Positions 52,885 to 62,790 of a DNA stretch of 64,000 nt are shown in pieces. Position numbers and translations under genes: made by a program. This DNA comes from Algibacter sp. (GTDB lineage: Bacteria; Bacteroidota; Bacteroidia; Flavobacteriales; Flavobacteriaceae): assembly GCF_029245835.1 (NCBI RefSeq), contig NZ_JAQWOO010000017.1, positions 1-64,000 on the forward strand, written 5' to 3'. The notes beneath the pieces are model-generated. The model ran no database searches. It was given only the letters and a program-made list of their open reading frames with translations, and was not told where the DNA came from. Position 1 is the stretch's first letter. Each line of letters opens with the position of its first letter.

Positions 52885-55500
52885 TTAATTAAGGTATTGC
52901 TTTGCATTTTCCAAGGCCTCTTCAATCCCAGCAGGGTTTTTACCGCCAGCAGTAGCAAAAAATGGCTGACCACCACCTCCTCCTTGGATATATTTACCTA
53001 GTTCTCTAACTACTTGTCCAGCATTTAAACCTTTACTAGCAACCAATTCTTTAGAAATATAACAAGATAATAATGCTTTTCCATTTTGCTCAGTTGCAAA
53101 TAATAAAAACAGATTATCAAACTGACTTCCTAATTCAAAAGCTACATCTTTTAAACCAGCAGCATCCAAATCTAGTTTTTTAGCTAAAAACTGCACACCA
53201 TTTATGTCTTCAAGTTCACTTTTAAGTTCTCCCTTAATGGTCGCAGCTTTGTCTTTCAGTAATATTTCAATTTGTTTTTTAAGACTCGTATTTTCTTCTT
53301 GTAAATTTTCAAGTGCTTTTACAGGCTCTTGAGCATTGTTAAGTAAGTCTTTCATTTCAAAATACGCTCTGTTATTTTCAAAATAAAAATCCTTTACCGC
53401 ATCGTTAGTAATAGCTTCAATTCTTCTAATTCCGGCTGCAACTGCACCCTCTGAAACAATTTTAAAATGCCAAATATCAGAAGTATTCTTTACATGCGTA
53501 CCTCCACAAAGTTCAATAGATTTACCGAAGCGTATAGCACGAACGGTGTCTCCATACTTTTCACCAAATAAACTCATCGCACCTTCTGCAATCGCTTCTT
53601 CTATTGGAATGTTACGTTTTTCTTCAAGCGGTAATTTGCCTTCAATTCTTCTGTTTACAAAATTTTCAACATCGCGTAACTGTTCAACTGTTAATTTTGA
53701 AAAATGAGAAAAATCAAAACGTAAATATTTTGAATGTACTGCACTTCCTTTTTGCTCCACATGAGTTCCTAGAACCTCTCTTAATGCTTGATGCAACAAA
53801 TGTGTTGCTGTATGATTGCATTCGGTTCTATGACGTTGTTTAACATCAACAGAAGCTTTAAAAGTTTCATCTATATGCTTTGGTAAATTTTTTGTAAAGT
53901 GAATAATAAGGTTATTCTCTTTTTTGGTATCTAAAATATAAACTACATCACCATGTGTGTCTTCCAAATAGCCTTTATCCCCCACTTGTCCGCCACCTTC
54001 AGGATAAAATGGTGTTAAATTAAAGACTAACTGATACATGTCGCCATCTTTCTTGGAGGTTACTTTTCTGTATTTAGTAAGTTTCACATTAGCCTCCAAA
54101 GCATCATATCCAACAAATTCTTCTTCGGCATCATCAACAAGAATAGTCCAATCATCAGTAGACATTTCACTCGCTGCTCGAGATCGTTTTTTTTGCTTTT
54201 GTAATTCGTCATTAAACCCTTTTTCATCAAGTTTCAATTCTTTTTCAGAAAGTATTAACGCTGTTAAATCAATTGGAAACCCGTAAGTATCATACAATTC
54301 AAAAGCTTTTTCACCTGAAACGGTATTGCCTTTAGTTTCATCAACAATTCTATTTAACAACACTAAACCTTGATCTAAGGTTCTTAAAAAAGATTGTTCT
54401 TCCTCTTTTATAACATTTTCAATAAGTTGTTTTTGGGCTTTCAATTCAGGAAATGCTTTTCCCATTTGATTACTCAATACATCAACTAATCTGTATATAA
54501 AGGGTTCTTTTTTATCCAAAAAGGTAAATCCGTAACGCACTGCACGACGCAAAATCCTTCTAATCACATAACCCGCACCTGTATTACTAGGTAATTGCCC
54601 ATCAGCAATTGAAAATGCTACAGCACGCACATGGTCTGAAATAACACGAATGGCGACATCTGCATTTTCATCTTTTCCGTAACTTTTATTTGTTATGGTT
54701 TCAATTTCACGAATAATAGGTGTAAAAACATCGGTATCATAATTAGACTGAACCCCTTGTAAAACCATGCACAAACGCTCAAAACCCATACCTGTATCAA
54801 TATGCTTATTTGGTAAATTTTCAAGCGAACCGTTTGCTTTTCGGTTATATTGCATGAATACTAAATTCCATATTTCTACAACTTGCGGATGATCTTTATT
54901 AACCAATTCTTTACCAGAAACTTTTGCTTTTTCTTCCGCAGAGCGAATATCTACATGTATTTCACTACAAGGTCCACAAGGTCCTTGATCACCCATTTCC
55001 CAGAAATTATCCTTTTTGTTACCTTTTAAAATGCGGTCTTCAGAAATATATTGCTTCCAAATATCAAAAGCTTCGGTATCCATTTCTAAGTTATCCGCAT
55101 CTTCGCTTCCTTCAAAAACAGTGACGTATAAAATGTCTTTATCAACCCCTAAAACTTCTGTTAATAGTTCCCATGCCCAAGCAATAGCTTCCTTTTTAAA
55201 GTAATCTCCAAAACTCCAATTCCCTAACATTTCAAACAACGTATGATGATAGGTATCATACCCTACTTCCTCTAAATCATTATGCTTCCCAGAAACACGC
55301 AGACATTTTTGTGAGTCTGCAATACGGTTATTTTTAGGGGTTCCATTTCCTAAAAAATATTCCTTAAAAGGCACCATACCTGCGTTTACAAACATTAAAG
55401 TTGGGTCGTCTTTTAAAACCATGGGTGCAGATTGCACTATACTATGCTTCTTTTCTTCAAAAAAACTTAAAAATTTTAATCGTATTTCCTGTGAGTTCAT
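52885..55500 (-). CDS. alaS: Alanyl-tRNA synthetase
   Basis: An 871-residue enzyme that charges tRNA-Ala and edits mischarged Ser/Gly. [20 protein letters not shown], then [15 protein letters not shown] and [16 protein letters not shown] are the class II core. [24 protein letters not shown] (with spacing) and [20 protein letters not shown] form the editing-domain zinc site (HxxxH...CGGTH). The C-terminal [19 protein letters not shown] is the C-Ala glycine-rich domain. Read divergently from the M23 gene over a 222-bp gap. Confidence 0.98.
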   Translation of the reverse strand: MNSQEIRLKFLSFFEEKKHSIVQSAPMVLKDDPTLMFVNAGMVPFKEYFLGNGTPKNNRIADSQKCLRVSGKHNDLEEVGYDTYHHTLFEMLGNWSFGDYFKKEAIAWAWELLTEVLGVDKDILYVTVFEGSEDADNLEMDTEAFDIWKQYISEDRILKGNKKDNFWEMGDQGPCGPCSEIHVDIRSAEEKAKVSGKELVNKDHPQVVEIWNLVFMQYNRKANGSLENLPNKHIDTGMGFERLCMVLQGVQSNYDTDVFTPIIREIETITNKSYGKDENADVAIRVISDHVRAVAFSIADGQLPSNTGAGYVIRRILRRAVRYGFTFLDKKEPFIYRLVDVLSNQMGKAFPELKAQKQLIENVIKEEEQSFLRTLDQGLVLLNRIVDETKGNTVSGEKAFELYDTYGFPIDLTALILSEKELKLDEKGFNDELQKQKKRSRAASEMSTDDWTILVDDAEEEFVGYDALEANVKLTKYRKVTSKKDGDMYQLVFNLTPFYPEGGGQVGDKGYLEDTHGDVVYILDTKKENNLIIHFTKNLPKHIDETFKASVDVKQRHRTECNHTATHLLHQALREVLGTHVEQKGSAVHSKYLRFDFSHFSKLTVEQLRDVENFVNRRIEGKLPLEEKRNIPIEEAIAEGAMSLFGEKYGDTVRAIRFGKSIELCGGTHVKNTSDIWHFKIVSEGAVAAGIRRIEAITNDAVKDFYFENNRAYFEMKDLLNNAQEPVKALENLQEENTSLKKQIEILLKDKAATIKGELKSELEDINGVQFLAKKLDLDAAGLKDVAFELGSQFDNLFLLFATEQNGKALLSCYISKELVASKGLNAGQVVRELGKYIQGGGGGQPFFATAGGKNPAGIEEALENAKQYLN

Positions 55501-55582
55501 CTATTGTTTTTATGCATCTTGTTTCTTTTAAATTATTTTTAATAAGAAACAATTTTTATATTTACTCTCCAAAAATATTTAA

Positions 55583-55697
55583 AAATAAGGAGATCGTGAA
55601 CCTACAATTAAATTATCATCTTAATTATTATAATAATAATTTCGTAGGTTTGTTCGTTTACGTACTTAAGTCAACATTTACGTTGCCTAAAATTTAG
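55583..55697 (+). other. Possible short leader frame with a Shine-Dalgarno-like site upstream of the M23 gene
   Basis: AAGGAG (at about 55587-55592) precedes GTG at 55596, giving a 33-residue frame NLQLNYHLNYYNNNFVGLFV... that ends at 55697, 26 bp before the M23 start. AACCTAC and GTAGGTT form an inverted pair inside. Bacteroidota rarely use Shine-Dalgarno sites, so this is either chance or a leader peptide. I hold it as a possibility only. Confidence 0.25.
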
Positions 55698-55722
55698 TTG
55701 CAAAAATAGTATAATTTAAGAA

Positions 55723-56694
55723 ATGAGTAAGGTAAAATATTACTACGATAAAGAATCGCTTTCTTACCGCAAAATAGAACGCAAAAAACGTACGACGTTT
55801 AAGTATGCTACTATATTTATTACAGCGGCTGCATTTTTTGCATTTATATTTGTTTTTATCGCCAGTCAATATATTGAATCCCCTAAAGAGCGTGCTTTAA
55901 AAAGAGAATTACAAAATATACAGTTACAATTTCAGTTGCTAAATAAAAAGATGGACCAAGCTGAAGCTGTTTTAGCAAACGTTGCAGATAGAGACAATAA
56001 TATTTACCGTGTTTATTTTGAAGCTAACCCCATTCCTGAAGAGCAGCGTAGAGCTGGATTTGGAGGTATTAACCGTTATAAAGATTTAGAAGGCTTTGAC
56101 AATTCTAAACTAATTACAGAAAGCAACAAACGTTTAGATATTTTACAAAAGCAGATTGTAGTACAATCTAAATCACTTGATGAGATAGCTATTCTTGCTC
56201 GAGAAAAAGAAAAACTACTGGCTGCAATTCCTGCAATACAACCTGTAAGCAATGAAGATTTAACCCGTATGGCATCTGGTTACGGCATGCGCTCAGACCC
56301 CTTTACTAAAGTTAGAAAAATGCACTGGGGTATGGATTTTACCGCTCCTAGAGGCACACCTGTTTATGCTAGTGGTGATGGTGTTGTAGAACGTGCAAAC
56401 AGTAATTCATCAGGTTACGGAAAACACATAAGAATAGATCATGGTTATGGCTATACAAGTTTATACGCTCATTTATACAAGTATAATGTTAGAAGAAATC
56501 AAAAAATAAAGCGAGGCGATTTAATAGGTTTTGTAGGAAGCACAGGACGCTCTGAAGCACCTCATTTGCACTATGAAATATTTAAAGACGGAGACCGGAT
56601 TAACCCCATAAACTTCTATTATGGTAGTTTAACCGCGGAAGAATTCAACAAATTACTAGAGCACGCTTCTTTAGAAAATCAATCCCTCGATTAA
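55723..56694 (+). CDS. M23-family peptidoglycan endopeptidase, membrane-anchored
   Basis: A 323-residue protein with a basic cytoplasmic start, one membrane helix (about 28-48, TIFITAAAFFAFIFVFIASQ) and a coiled-coil (about 55-85). The LytM/M23 domain has YGMRSDPFTKVRKMHWGMDF (H and D metal ligands), YGKHIRIDHGYGYTSLYAHL and APHLHYEIFKDGDRINP (HxH). It is a zinc endopeptidase of the kind seen in cell-wall remodelling. Its stop overlaps the MerR start by one base (TAATG), so the two are cotranscribed. Confidence 0.95.
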   Translation: MSKVKYYYDKESLSYRKIERKKRTTFKYATIFITAAAFFAFIFVFIASQYIESPKERALKRELQNIQLQFQLLNKKMDQAEAVLANVADRDNNIYRVYFEANPIPEEQRRAGFGGINRYKDLEGFDNSKLITESNKRLDILQKQIVVQSKSLDEIAILAREKEKLLAAIPAIQPVSNEDLTRMASGYGMRSDPFTKVRKMHWGMDFTAPRGTPVYASGDGVVERANSNSSGYGKHIRIDHGYGYTSLYAHLYKYNVRRNQKIKRGDLIGFVGSTGRSEAPHLHYEIFKDGDRINPINFYYGSLTAEEFNKLLEHASLENQSLD

Positions 56695-57023
56695 TGCATA
56701 TAGATTTACCCGAAAAAAGATATTACGGTATTGGCGAAGTTGCCAAAGCATTTGGTGTTAACACATCGCTTATACGGTTTTGGGAAAAAGAGTTTGATGT
56801 CCTTAAGCCAAAAAAGAATGCCAAAGGGAACCGCAAATTTACACCTGAGGACATTAAAAACCTTAAATTTATCTATCATCTTGTTAAAGAGCGGGGGTTT
56901 ACACTTGAAGGTGCAAAAACGCATTTAAAGGAAGAAAAAAAGCAAGCCCTCAATAACTTTGAAATTATTAGTAAGCTCGAAGATGTAAAAAACCAGCTTA
57001 TAAAAATAAAGCAACATCTTTAA
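56694..57023 (+). CDS. MerR-family transcriptional regulator
   Basis: A 109-residue regulator. RYYGIGEVAKAFGVNTSLIR (helix-turn-helix) and FWEKEFDVLKPKKNAKGNRK (wing) are typical, then FIYHLVKERGFTLEGAKTHL and a short helix. There is no C-terminal metal-binding Cys cluster, so it is unlike MerR-metal sensors and more like SoxR/NolA/phage-type short forms. It is translationally coupled to the M23 gene (ATGA overlap type TAATG). Confidence 0.92.
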   Translation: MHIDLPEKRYYGIGEVAKAFGVNTSLIRFWEKEFDVLKPKKNAKGNRKFTPEDIKNLKFIYHLVKERGFTLEGAKTHLKEEKKQALNNFEIISKLEDVKNQLIKIKQHL

Positions 57024-57103
57024 GACTTACGCTAATGTAACTTTTTAGCAAAAAATGTGTCTTATAAGCAACAATTAAAAACATTATTTCAAACTAATTT
57101 ATC

Positions 57104-57700
57104 ATGAAAAAATTTTTACCAATAATTATAATTGCTATTGTTATAATTGGGTTTTATTCTTGGGGAAAAAACTTTAATAACACGGCTGTAAATTTAAAGG
57201 AAACGGCAACGAAAACATGGGCTAATGTTGAAAGCAGCTACCAACGTAGAAATGATTTAATAGGAAATCTTGTGAAAACAGTACAAGGAGCTGCTGATTT
57301 TGAAAAAGGCACACTTACAGCTGTAATTGAAGCTAGAGCTAAAGCTACGTCAATAAACATAGACCCTACTAACATAACTCCAGAACAGTTAGCAAAATTT
57401 AATGAAGTCCAAGGTGGTTTATCTGGTGCTTTAAAAAGTTTATTAGTAACTGTTGAGCGCTATCCAGAATTAAAAGCAAATCAAAACTTCTTAGAACTAC
57501 AAAGTCAATTAGAAGGCACCGAAAATAGAATTAATGTATCTAGAGATCGTTTTAATGAAGCTGTTGAACCTTATAACAAGCACATTAAAATATTTCCAAA
57601 TTCTTTATTAGCTGGATTATTAAATTTTGACGACATGAGTTATTTCAATTCTGAAGCTGGTAGTGAAAAAGCACCTGACGTTGAATTTGACTTTAAATAG
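57104..57700 (+). CDS. lemA: LemA-family protein
   Basis: A 198-residue protein with an N-terminal membrane helix (about 5-24, PIIIIAIVIIGFYSWGKNF) and the LemA domain: NLKETATKTWANVESSYQRR, NDLIGNLVKTVQGAADFEKG, VTVERYPELKANQNFLELQS, QLEGTENRINVSRDRFNEAV, KIFPNSLLAGLLNF. LemA proteins are inner-membrane proteins with an outside domain; here they are followed by two TPM-domain genes, a common triad. Role not defined. Confidence 0.95.
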   Translation: MKKFLPIIIIAIVIIGFYSWGKNFNNTAVNLKETATKTWANVESSYQRRNDLIGNLVKTVQGAADFEKGTLTAVIEARAKATSINIDPTNITPEQLAKFNEVQGGLSGALKSLLVTVERYPELKANQNFLELQSQLEGTENRINVSRDRFNEAVEPYNKHIKIFPNSLLAGLLNFDDMSYFNSEAGSEKAPDVEFDFK

Positions 57701-57705
57701 AAAAT

Positions 57706-58146
57706 ATGTCTAATAAAGTTGAAGATTTTCTAACCGCCGAAGAAGAACAAGACATTGTTGAGGCTATTCGGGTTGCGGAATTAAATACTTCAGGAGAAAT
57801 TCGTGTTCACATAGAAAAATCGTGTAAAGGTGATGCCACAAATCGTGCTTTAGAACTTTTTCATACTTTAAAAATGGATAACACAAAGCTTCAAAACGCC
57901 GTGTTAATATATTTGGCTATTGAAGACAAAACCTTTGTTATCTATGGAGACAAAGGCATAAATGATGTTGTTGAAAAGGATTTTTGGGATACCACTAAAA
58001 ACTTGATGCAATCCCATTTTAAACAAGGCAAATTCAAACAAGGTTTGATTGATGGCGTTTTAAAATCTGGTGAACAACTTAAAACATATTTCCCCTATTC
58101 AGATTTTGATTCAAACGAACTAACAAACGAAATTTCTAAAGGATAG
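57706..58146 (+). CDS. TPM-domain protein (cytoplasmic type)
   Basis: A 146-residue protein with no leader. EEQDIVEAIRVAELNTSGEI, RVHIEKSCKGDATNRALELF, VLIYLAIEDKTFVIYGDKGI and KQGLIDGVLKSGEQLKTYF are hallmarks of the TPM (YgcG) fold. It starts 5 bp after lemA. It likely works with the neighbours on membrane or photosystem-like repair in plants' relatives; in bacteria function is not known. Confidence 0.92.
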   Translation: MSNKVEDFLTAEEEQDIVEAIRVAELNTSGEIRVHIEKSCKGDATNRALELFHTLKMDNTKLQNAVLIYLAIEDKTFVIYGDKGINDVVEKDFWDTTKNLMQSHFKQGKFKQGLIDGVLKSGEQLKTYFPYSDFDSNELTNEISKG

Positions 58147-58152
58147 CTTTTA

Positions 58153-58180
58153 GTATGCAGTATTCAGTGTGCAGTATTCA
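58153..58180 (+). repeat. Two 14-bp direct repeats supplying the start codon of the next gene
   Basis: GTATGCAGTATTCA is followed at once by GTGTGCAGTATTCA. The ATG of the YgcG-like gene is inside the first unit. A related TTTTCAGT doublet occurs after the gene at 59017-59043. Confidence 0.75.
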
Positions 58181-59009
58181 GTCGCAATCGAAGTCTAACT
58201 TTAAACACAAAGTTGTACTGACCTTACTCCTTGGTATATTATCGTTAAGCCTTTCTTATGCCCAATTTGATATTCCTGAAAAACCAGAATTTCAAACTAG
58301 TGTTTATGACTACGTAAACTTACTATCAGCTTCTCAAAAAAGTAACTTAGAACGGAAACTTATTAAATACTCTGATACAACCACTACACAAATTGTTGTT
58401 GCTATTATAAATTCTACTAATGGAGAGAACATTAATTATTTAGGCGCTCAATGGGGACAAAAATGGGGTATTGGACAAGCGAAAGAAGATAATGGTATTT
58501 TAATTTTACTTGCTAAAGGTGATAGAAGAATTGCTATAAATACAGGATATGGTGTTGAGCATTTACTCACCGATGCTATGTCTAAGCGCATTATAGAACG
58601 AGACATTATTCCTTATTTTAAACAGAATGATTACCCAGGAGGATTGAATAAAGGTGCTGATGCCATTTTTGAAGTCCTTAATGGCGAATATAAAGGCTCT
58701 AGACAATCTGATACAAGTGAGTTCCCTATAGGATTAATTTTTATCTTAATTATTATATTCATTATCATCCTCATATCCATTTCCAAAAACAGACGTGGTG
58801 GTGGTGGAAGCCGAGGAAATCGATCTGACAGTAGGGATTTACTTGAAGCTATCATTTTAAGCAATATGGGACGTGGCAGTTACCGCAGAGGCTCATCAAG
58901 CGGTTGGGGCGGTAGCTCTAGCGGAGGTGGTTTCTCTAGAGGAGGTGGTTTTGGTGGTGGCTTCGGCGGTGGCGGTTTTGGCGGCGGCGGTGCTTCTGGA
59001 GGCTGGTAA
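58155..59009 (+). CDS. TPM-domain protein (YgcG family) with Gly-rich tail
   Basis: A 284-residue protein. The first 17 residues (MQYSVCSIQSQSKSNFK) come partly from the direct repeats at 58153-58180; then a signal peptide (VVLTLLLGILSLSLSYAQ). The TPM domain (about 48-170) has VYDYVNLLSASQKSNLERKL, GENINYLGAQWGQKWGIGQA and ILILLAKGDRRIAINTGYGV. A membrane helix (about 190-212, FPIGLIFILIIIFIIILISI) and a tail very rich in Gly/Ser/Arg (RGGGFGGGFGGGGFGGGG) follow. Third gene of the lemA cluster, 8 bp after the previous gene. Confidence 0.93.
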   Translation: MQYSVCSIQSQSKSNFKHKVVLTLLLGILSLSLSYAQFDIPEKPEFQTSVYDYVNLLSASQKSNLERKLIKYSDTTTTQIVVAIINSTNGENINYLGAQWGQKWGIGQAKEDNGILILLAKGDRRIAINTGYGVEHLLTDAMSKRIIERDIIPYFKQNDYPGGLNKGADAIFEVLNGEYKGSRQSDTSEFPIGLIFILIIIFIIILISISKNRRGGGGSRGNRSDSRDLLEAIILSNMGRGSYRRGSSSGWGGSSSGGGFSRGGGFGGGFGGGGFGGGGASGGW

Positions 59010-59151
59010 AAACTTCGTTTTCAGTGTCCGTTTTCAGTATCATTCAACTTAAATATTTTTTCTGATTAAAAAAGGTATTACTATTTTGTTTTACGGCTTA
59101 TAGTTATTCTATCTTAAAGGATTAAACTATATAAAAAACGTTCTCTAAAAA

Positions 59152-60456
59152 CTATTTCTTACGCATGTAAACACTAATAGGTACACCATTAAAACCGAAA
59201 TGCTCTCGTAACTTATTCTCTAAAAATCGTTTATAAGAATCTTTTACATATTGTGGTAAATTACAGAAAAATGCAAATTGAGGTTGCGGTGTTGGCAGTT
59301 GCATGATGTATTTTATCTTAACAAATTTTGCTTTATACGCTGGGGGCGGATAATTCTCTATTATAGGCAACATTACTTCGTTTAGTTGACTCGTTTTTAT
59401 CTTCTTAGAACGGTTCTTGTAAACCTCAACTGCTGTTTCAATAGCTTTAAATATACGCTGTTTTGTTAATGCTGAAATAAAAACAATGGGGACATCTGTA
59501 AAAGGTTCCATTTGTTTTCTGATGGTCTTTTCGTAATCCTTCATCGATTTATGGTCTTTTTCTACTAAGTCCCATTTGTTTACTAATACAACAATGCCCT
59601 TTCGGTTGCGCTCAGCTAACCAAAAAATATTTTGAACTTGTCCGTCAAAACCTCTATTAGCATCAAGTACTACTAAACATACATCGGCATGTTCAATAGC
59701 ACGAACACTTCGCATTACAGAGTAAAATTCTAAATCTTCTTTTACCTTAGATTTTCTTCGTATTCCTGCAGTATCAACTAAATTAAACTCAAAACCAAAA
59801 CGATTGTATTTAGTATCTATAGAATCTCTTGTTGTTCCTGCAATATCAGTAACGATATACCTATCCTCGCCAATTAGCGCATTTATAAATGATGATTTCC
59901 CTGCATTTGGACGACCTACAACAGCAAAACGTGGTAATGCTTCTTCCACTATATCTTCTTTCTCAGGCAATGCGTCAACTAAAGCATCTAACAATTCACC
60001 TGTTCCACTACCATTTATACTTGCAACAGTGAAGTAATCGCCTAAACCTAATGCATAAAATTCTACAGCGTCTTCGGCACGTTTTCCATTATCAACTTTA
60101 TTAACTACTAAGAAAACAGGCTTATTTACCTTACGAAGTAATTTGGCAACATCTTCGTCCATTCCTGTTATCCCAGACTCTACATCAACCATAAAAATAA
60201 TAGCATCAGCTTCATCAATAGCTAACTCAACTTGTTTATCAATTTCAGCTTCAAAAACATCATCACTTCCTAAAACATAACCACCGGTATCTATTAACGA
60301 AAACTCTTTTCCATTCCAATCACATTTACCATAATGCCGATCTCTAGTGACACCACTTACAGCATCAACGATGGCCTCTCGTCTTTGAATTAAACGATTA
60401 AAAAAAGTTGATTTCCCAACATTTGGTCTTCCTACTATGGCTACTATATTACTCAT
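59152..60456 (-). CDS. der: GTPase Der (double-Era), ribosome assembly
   Basis: A 434-residue GTPase needed for 50S subunit assembly. Two G domains are present: [14 protein letters not shown] with DTGG and NKVD (about residues 8-160), and [16 protein letters not shown] with [11 protein letters not shown] and NKWD (about 176-350). The C-terminal KH-like domain (about 355-434) ends with [20 protein letters not shown]. It is read alone, and era lies 2.3 kb further on in the same direction. Confidence 0.98.
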   Translation of the reverse strand: MSNIVAIVGRPNVGKSTFFNRLIQRREAIVDAVSGVTRDRHYGKCDWNGKEFSLIDTGGYVLGSDDVFEAEIDKQVELAIDEADAIIFMVDVESGITGMDEDVAKLLRKVNKPVFLVVNKVDNGKRAEDAVEFYALGLGDYFTVASINGSGTGELLDALVDALPEKEDIVEEALPRFAVVGRPNAGKSSFINALIGEDRYIVTDIAGTTRDSIDTKYNRFGFEFNLVDTAGIRRKSKVKEDLEFYSVMRSVRAIEHADVCLVVLDANRGFDGQVQNIFWLAERNRKGIVVLVNKWDLVEKDHKSMKDYEKTIRKQMEPFTDVPIVFISALTKQRIFKAIETAVEVYKNRSKKIKTSQLNEVMLPIIENYPPPAYKAKFVKIKYIMQLPTPQPQFAFFCNLPQYVKDSYKRFLENKLREHFGFNGVPISVYMRKK

Positions 60457-60624
60457 AATTACTAAATTATATGCTACACCTTATCTGATGCCGTTATTAT
60501 TTCTATCCGAAATATTTTGCAAAAGTAGGGAATATAGACGAAGCAAAGTTATTTTTTAATAAAGATTGAATGCTTTTAAAGTTTAAATAAAAAATAGTAA
60601 TTTACTAAACTAAACTAAATAGTG

Positions 60625-61137
60625 ATGCCACTAAGTAACGACATTGTTTTACGCCCAAGGTTTAAAATGGATATACCTAGGCATAATGAAGCTGTTTTAA
60701 GCGATTTTGAAAATACTAAAACCACTCAATCTGAATTTATTGTTACCAGAGTTGACGATCATGTATTTATTAAATTCCCAAAAGAAAAACAACACTTTTG
60801 GTCGCCACAATTACATCTTGAAATAAATAAAATTGACGAAAACTCGAGTAAGCTTCATGGTTTGTTTGGTCCAAGTCCTACGGTTTGGACACTTTTTATG
60901 TTTCTCCATTTTATGGTTGCTGGTGTATTTATTGCATTTGCTATTTGGACGTATACTAATATATCTTTAAAACAGAGTTATGTAATTCAAGCTAGTGTAA
61001 CGCTTTTAATGGTTTTAATTTGGATTACTTTATATTTTGCAGGTAGTATTGGAAAAGCTTCGAGCACTAAAGATATGCGATTACTTAATAATTTTATGAA
61101 TAGGATTCTTAGTATTGAAAATGAAAAAGCACCTTAA
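60625..61137 (+). CDS. Membrane protein of unknown function
   Basis: Start at ATG 60625 (the GTG just before it is less likely). The 170-residue protein has a hydrophilic first half (RPRFKMDIPRHNEAVLSDFE) and two membrane helices (TLFMFLHFMVAGVFIAFAIW and VIQASVTLLMVLIWITLYF) with a short tail. Family not recognised; it may be a conserved flavobacterial protein. It is divergent from der, with about 165 bp between them, and its stop lies in the terminator at 61125-61156. Confidence 0.65.
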   Translation: MPLSNDIVLRPRFKMDIPRHNEAVLSDFENTKTTQSEFIVTRVDDHVFIKFPKEKQHFWSPQLHLEINKIDENSSKLHGLFGPSPTVWTLFMFLHFMVAGVFIAFAIWTYTNISLKQSYVIQASVTLLMVLIWITLYFAGSIGKASSTKDMRLLNNFMNRILSIENEKAP

Positions 61138-61156
61138 TTATTAATTAAAGTGCTTT
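61125..61156 (-). terminator. Terminator between the membrane protein and the choice-of-anchor I gene
   Basis: AAAGCACCTTAATT pairs with AATTAAAGTGCTTT with one mismatch. On the minus strand it is followed by a short T run. It also contains the stop codon of the plus-strand gene. Confidence 0.65.
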
Positions 61157-61190
61157 CGACCAACTCAAAAATTCAATACTAAACTAACAA

Positions 61191-62708
61191 CTATTGAATA
61201 TTTTCGTAGAAACTAACCGTACCACTATCTTCATAAGAAACCACTAATAAATCTTTTCCGTTTGGACTATCTATAGCAGGAATTACAAATAAACCTTCTG
61301 GCGCTTCATCACCAGTATGAGATAATATAGCCATATATTTTGGTGCTGTTGGATTGGTAACATCATACACCATAACTTGGTCATTCCTTTCTAAACCAAC
61401 AAATAGGATATAGCGTTCATTTCCAATATTTAAAATTTCTACAGCTTCTGGTTCTGCGCCTTTATCATCACTTCTTTTATCTCCATCGTTAAAACGAGAA
61501 GGTGTTTCTGCCAATGTTTCTTTAGCAATACTATTTCCACTATCATAAAGTAAGTTTCCATTACCAGACCAAACACTGAATGAACGTGCTCCAAAACTGT
61601 AAATTTGATCTACATCTCCATCATTATCAGCATCCCCTAATGTTAAAGTCGTTTTTAAACGCCCTAGGTTGATTTCGTTTTGAAAATCATTAACAAATGG
61701 ATAAACGGTTTCGTCAAGCGTTAAATCATCAACACGTTCTTCTTCACTAAAGCCGTCATAGTCTCTTGAATCACCTTCATTTGCAGAAAAAATATACTCA
61801 ATTCCGCCAATATTTGCAGAGGTAATCGCATCTGGTTGATACATACCAAGTACTGGCCAATTTTTAAGTGCTGTTACACCATCTTCATCACTGGCATCTA
61901 TTTCATTTCCTGTAATATTATAATCTTTATAACCTAAAGGGTAGATAGCTTCAATAGTTTTTGTTATTAAATTTACTTTAGCGATCCCATTATTTTCTTG
62001 TAATGATACCCAAGCGGTATTAGAATCTTCTGAAACTGTTATATATTCTGGTTCAACATCTTGTGCAAGCGTAGCTTCTGGCCCAAATACTCTAAAACCC
62101 TGTGCTTCAAGAGAAGATTCTTGACTATTAAAAGATGTAAAATCTAAAGTTGTCACAGAATCATCAGATAAATCTATGACACTAATGCTGCCTTCAGGGT
62201 CAACCGTATAATCATCATTTGGTTCCCCTTCATTGGCAGAAATAATTAATTTTCCATCTTTAGAAAATGTTACCATATCTGGTAAAGCACCAACGGTATA
62301 TTGGTTTAGCAATGTATTATCAGACGTATTATACACTAAAATTTTTCCTGGGTTTTGCTTTGGATCTGCTTCAACTGCAACCGCTAATTTTCCATCATAA
62401 ATAGCCACACTATTTGGCGCACCAAAAGCTGATAAATCTATTGGCTCTTCCAATACAGTGGCATCTAAATTTGAAATATTATTTACTGAAATTTGATTAG
62501 ACTCTACATTAACAGTAAATAGCTTTTTTGTAATAGCATCATAAGCAGAGATTTCTGAAGCACCTTCTCCTCCTATATTAATAGTGGTTTTATACTGAAA
62601 ATTGACTTCGGTATTAATTGGTGTTTTTGTAGTATTATCATCATCATTCTGACAACTGAAAATTGTTGCAACACATACTGCGCTGATAAGTAATTTTTTA
62701 AATTTCAT
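61191..62708 (-). CDS. Choice-of-anchor I family lipoprotein (beta-propeller)
   Basis: Start at ATG 62708 (MKFKKLLISA). The leader leads to lipobox IFSC and then QNDDDNTTK. The 505-residue propeller has the features of the choice-of-anchor I family: FTVNVESNQISVNNISNLDA, APNSVAIYDGKLAVAVEADP, MVTFSKDGKLIISANEGEPN, DDYTVDPEGSISVIDLSDDS, then EYIFSANEGDSRDYDGFSEE, DKGAEPEAVEILNIGNERYI. These are surface proteins of unknown role; some are near alkaline phosphatase-like genes. Read alone. A good terminator follows at 61125-61156. Confidence 0.88.
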   Translation of the reverse strand: MKFKKLLISAVCVATIFSCQNDDDNTTKTPINTEVNFQYKTTINIGGEGASEISAYDAITKKLFTVNVESNQISVNNISNLDATVLEEPIDLSAFGAPNSVAIYDGKLAVAVEADPKQNPGKILVYNTSDNTLLNQYTVGALPDMVTFSKDGKLIISANEGEPNDDYTVDPEGSISVIDLSDDSVTTLDFTSFNSQESSLEAQGFRVFGPEATLAQDVEPEYITVSEDSNTAWVSLQENNGIAKVNLITKTIEAIYPLGYKDYNITGNEIDASDEDGVTALKNWPVLGMYQPDAITSANIGGIEYIFSANEGDSRDYDGFSEEERVDDLTLDETVYPFVNDFQNEINLGRLKTTLTLGDADNDGDVDQIYSFGARSFSVWSGNGNLLYDSGNSIAKETLAETPSRFNDGDKRSDDKGAEPEAVEILNIGNERYILFVGLERNDQVMVYDVTNPTAPKYMAILSHTGDEAPEGLFVIPAIDSPNGKDLLVVSYEDSGTVSFYENIQ

Positions 62709-62790
62709 ATTTTGATTATTTGTCTTCACAAATATGAAACCTATACTTTACGCAAATGTTAATTAATTAAAAAGCTATTATTAGCATTTA

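Noticed and set aside
55401-55697. 98-residue plus-strand frame reaching into the alaS 5' end
   Set aside because: The first part is antisense to alaS. Only the last 33 codons lie in non-coding DNA, treated separately as a weak leader candidate.
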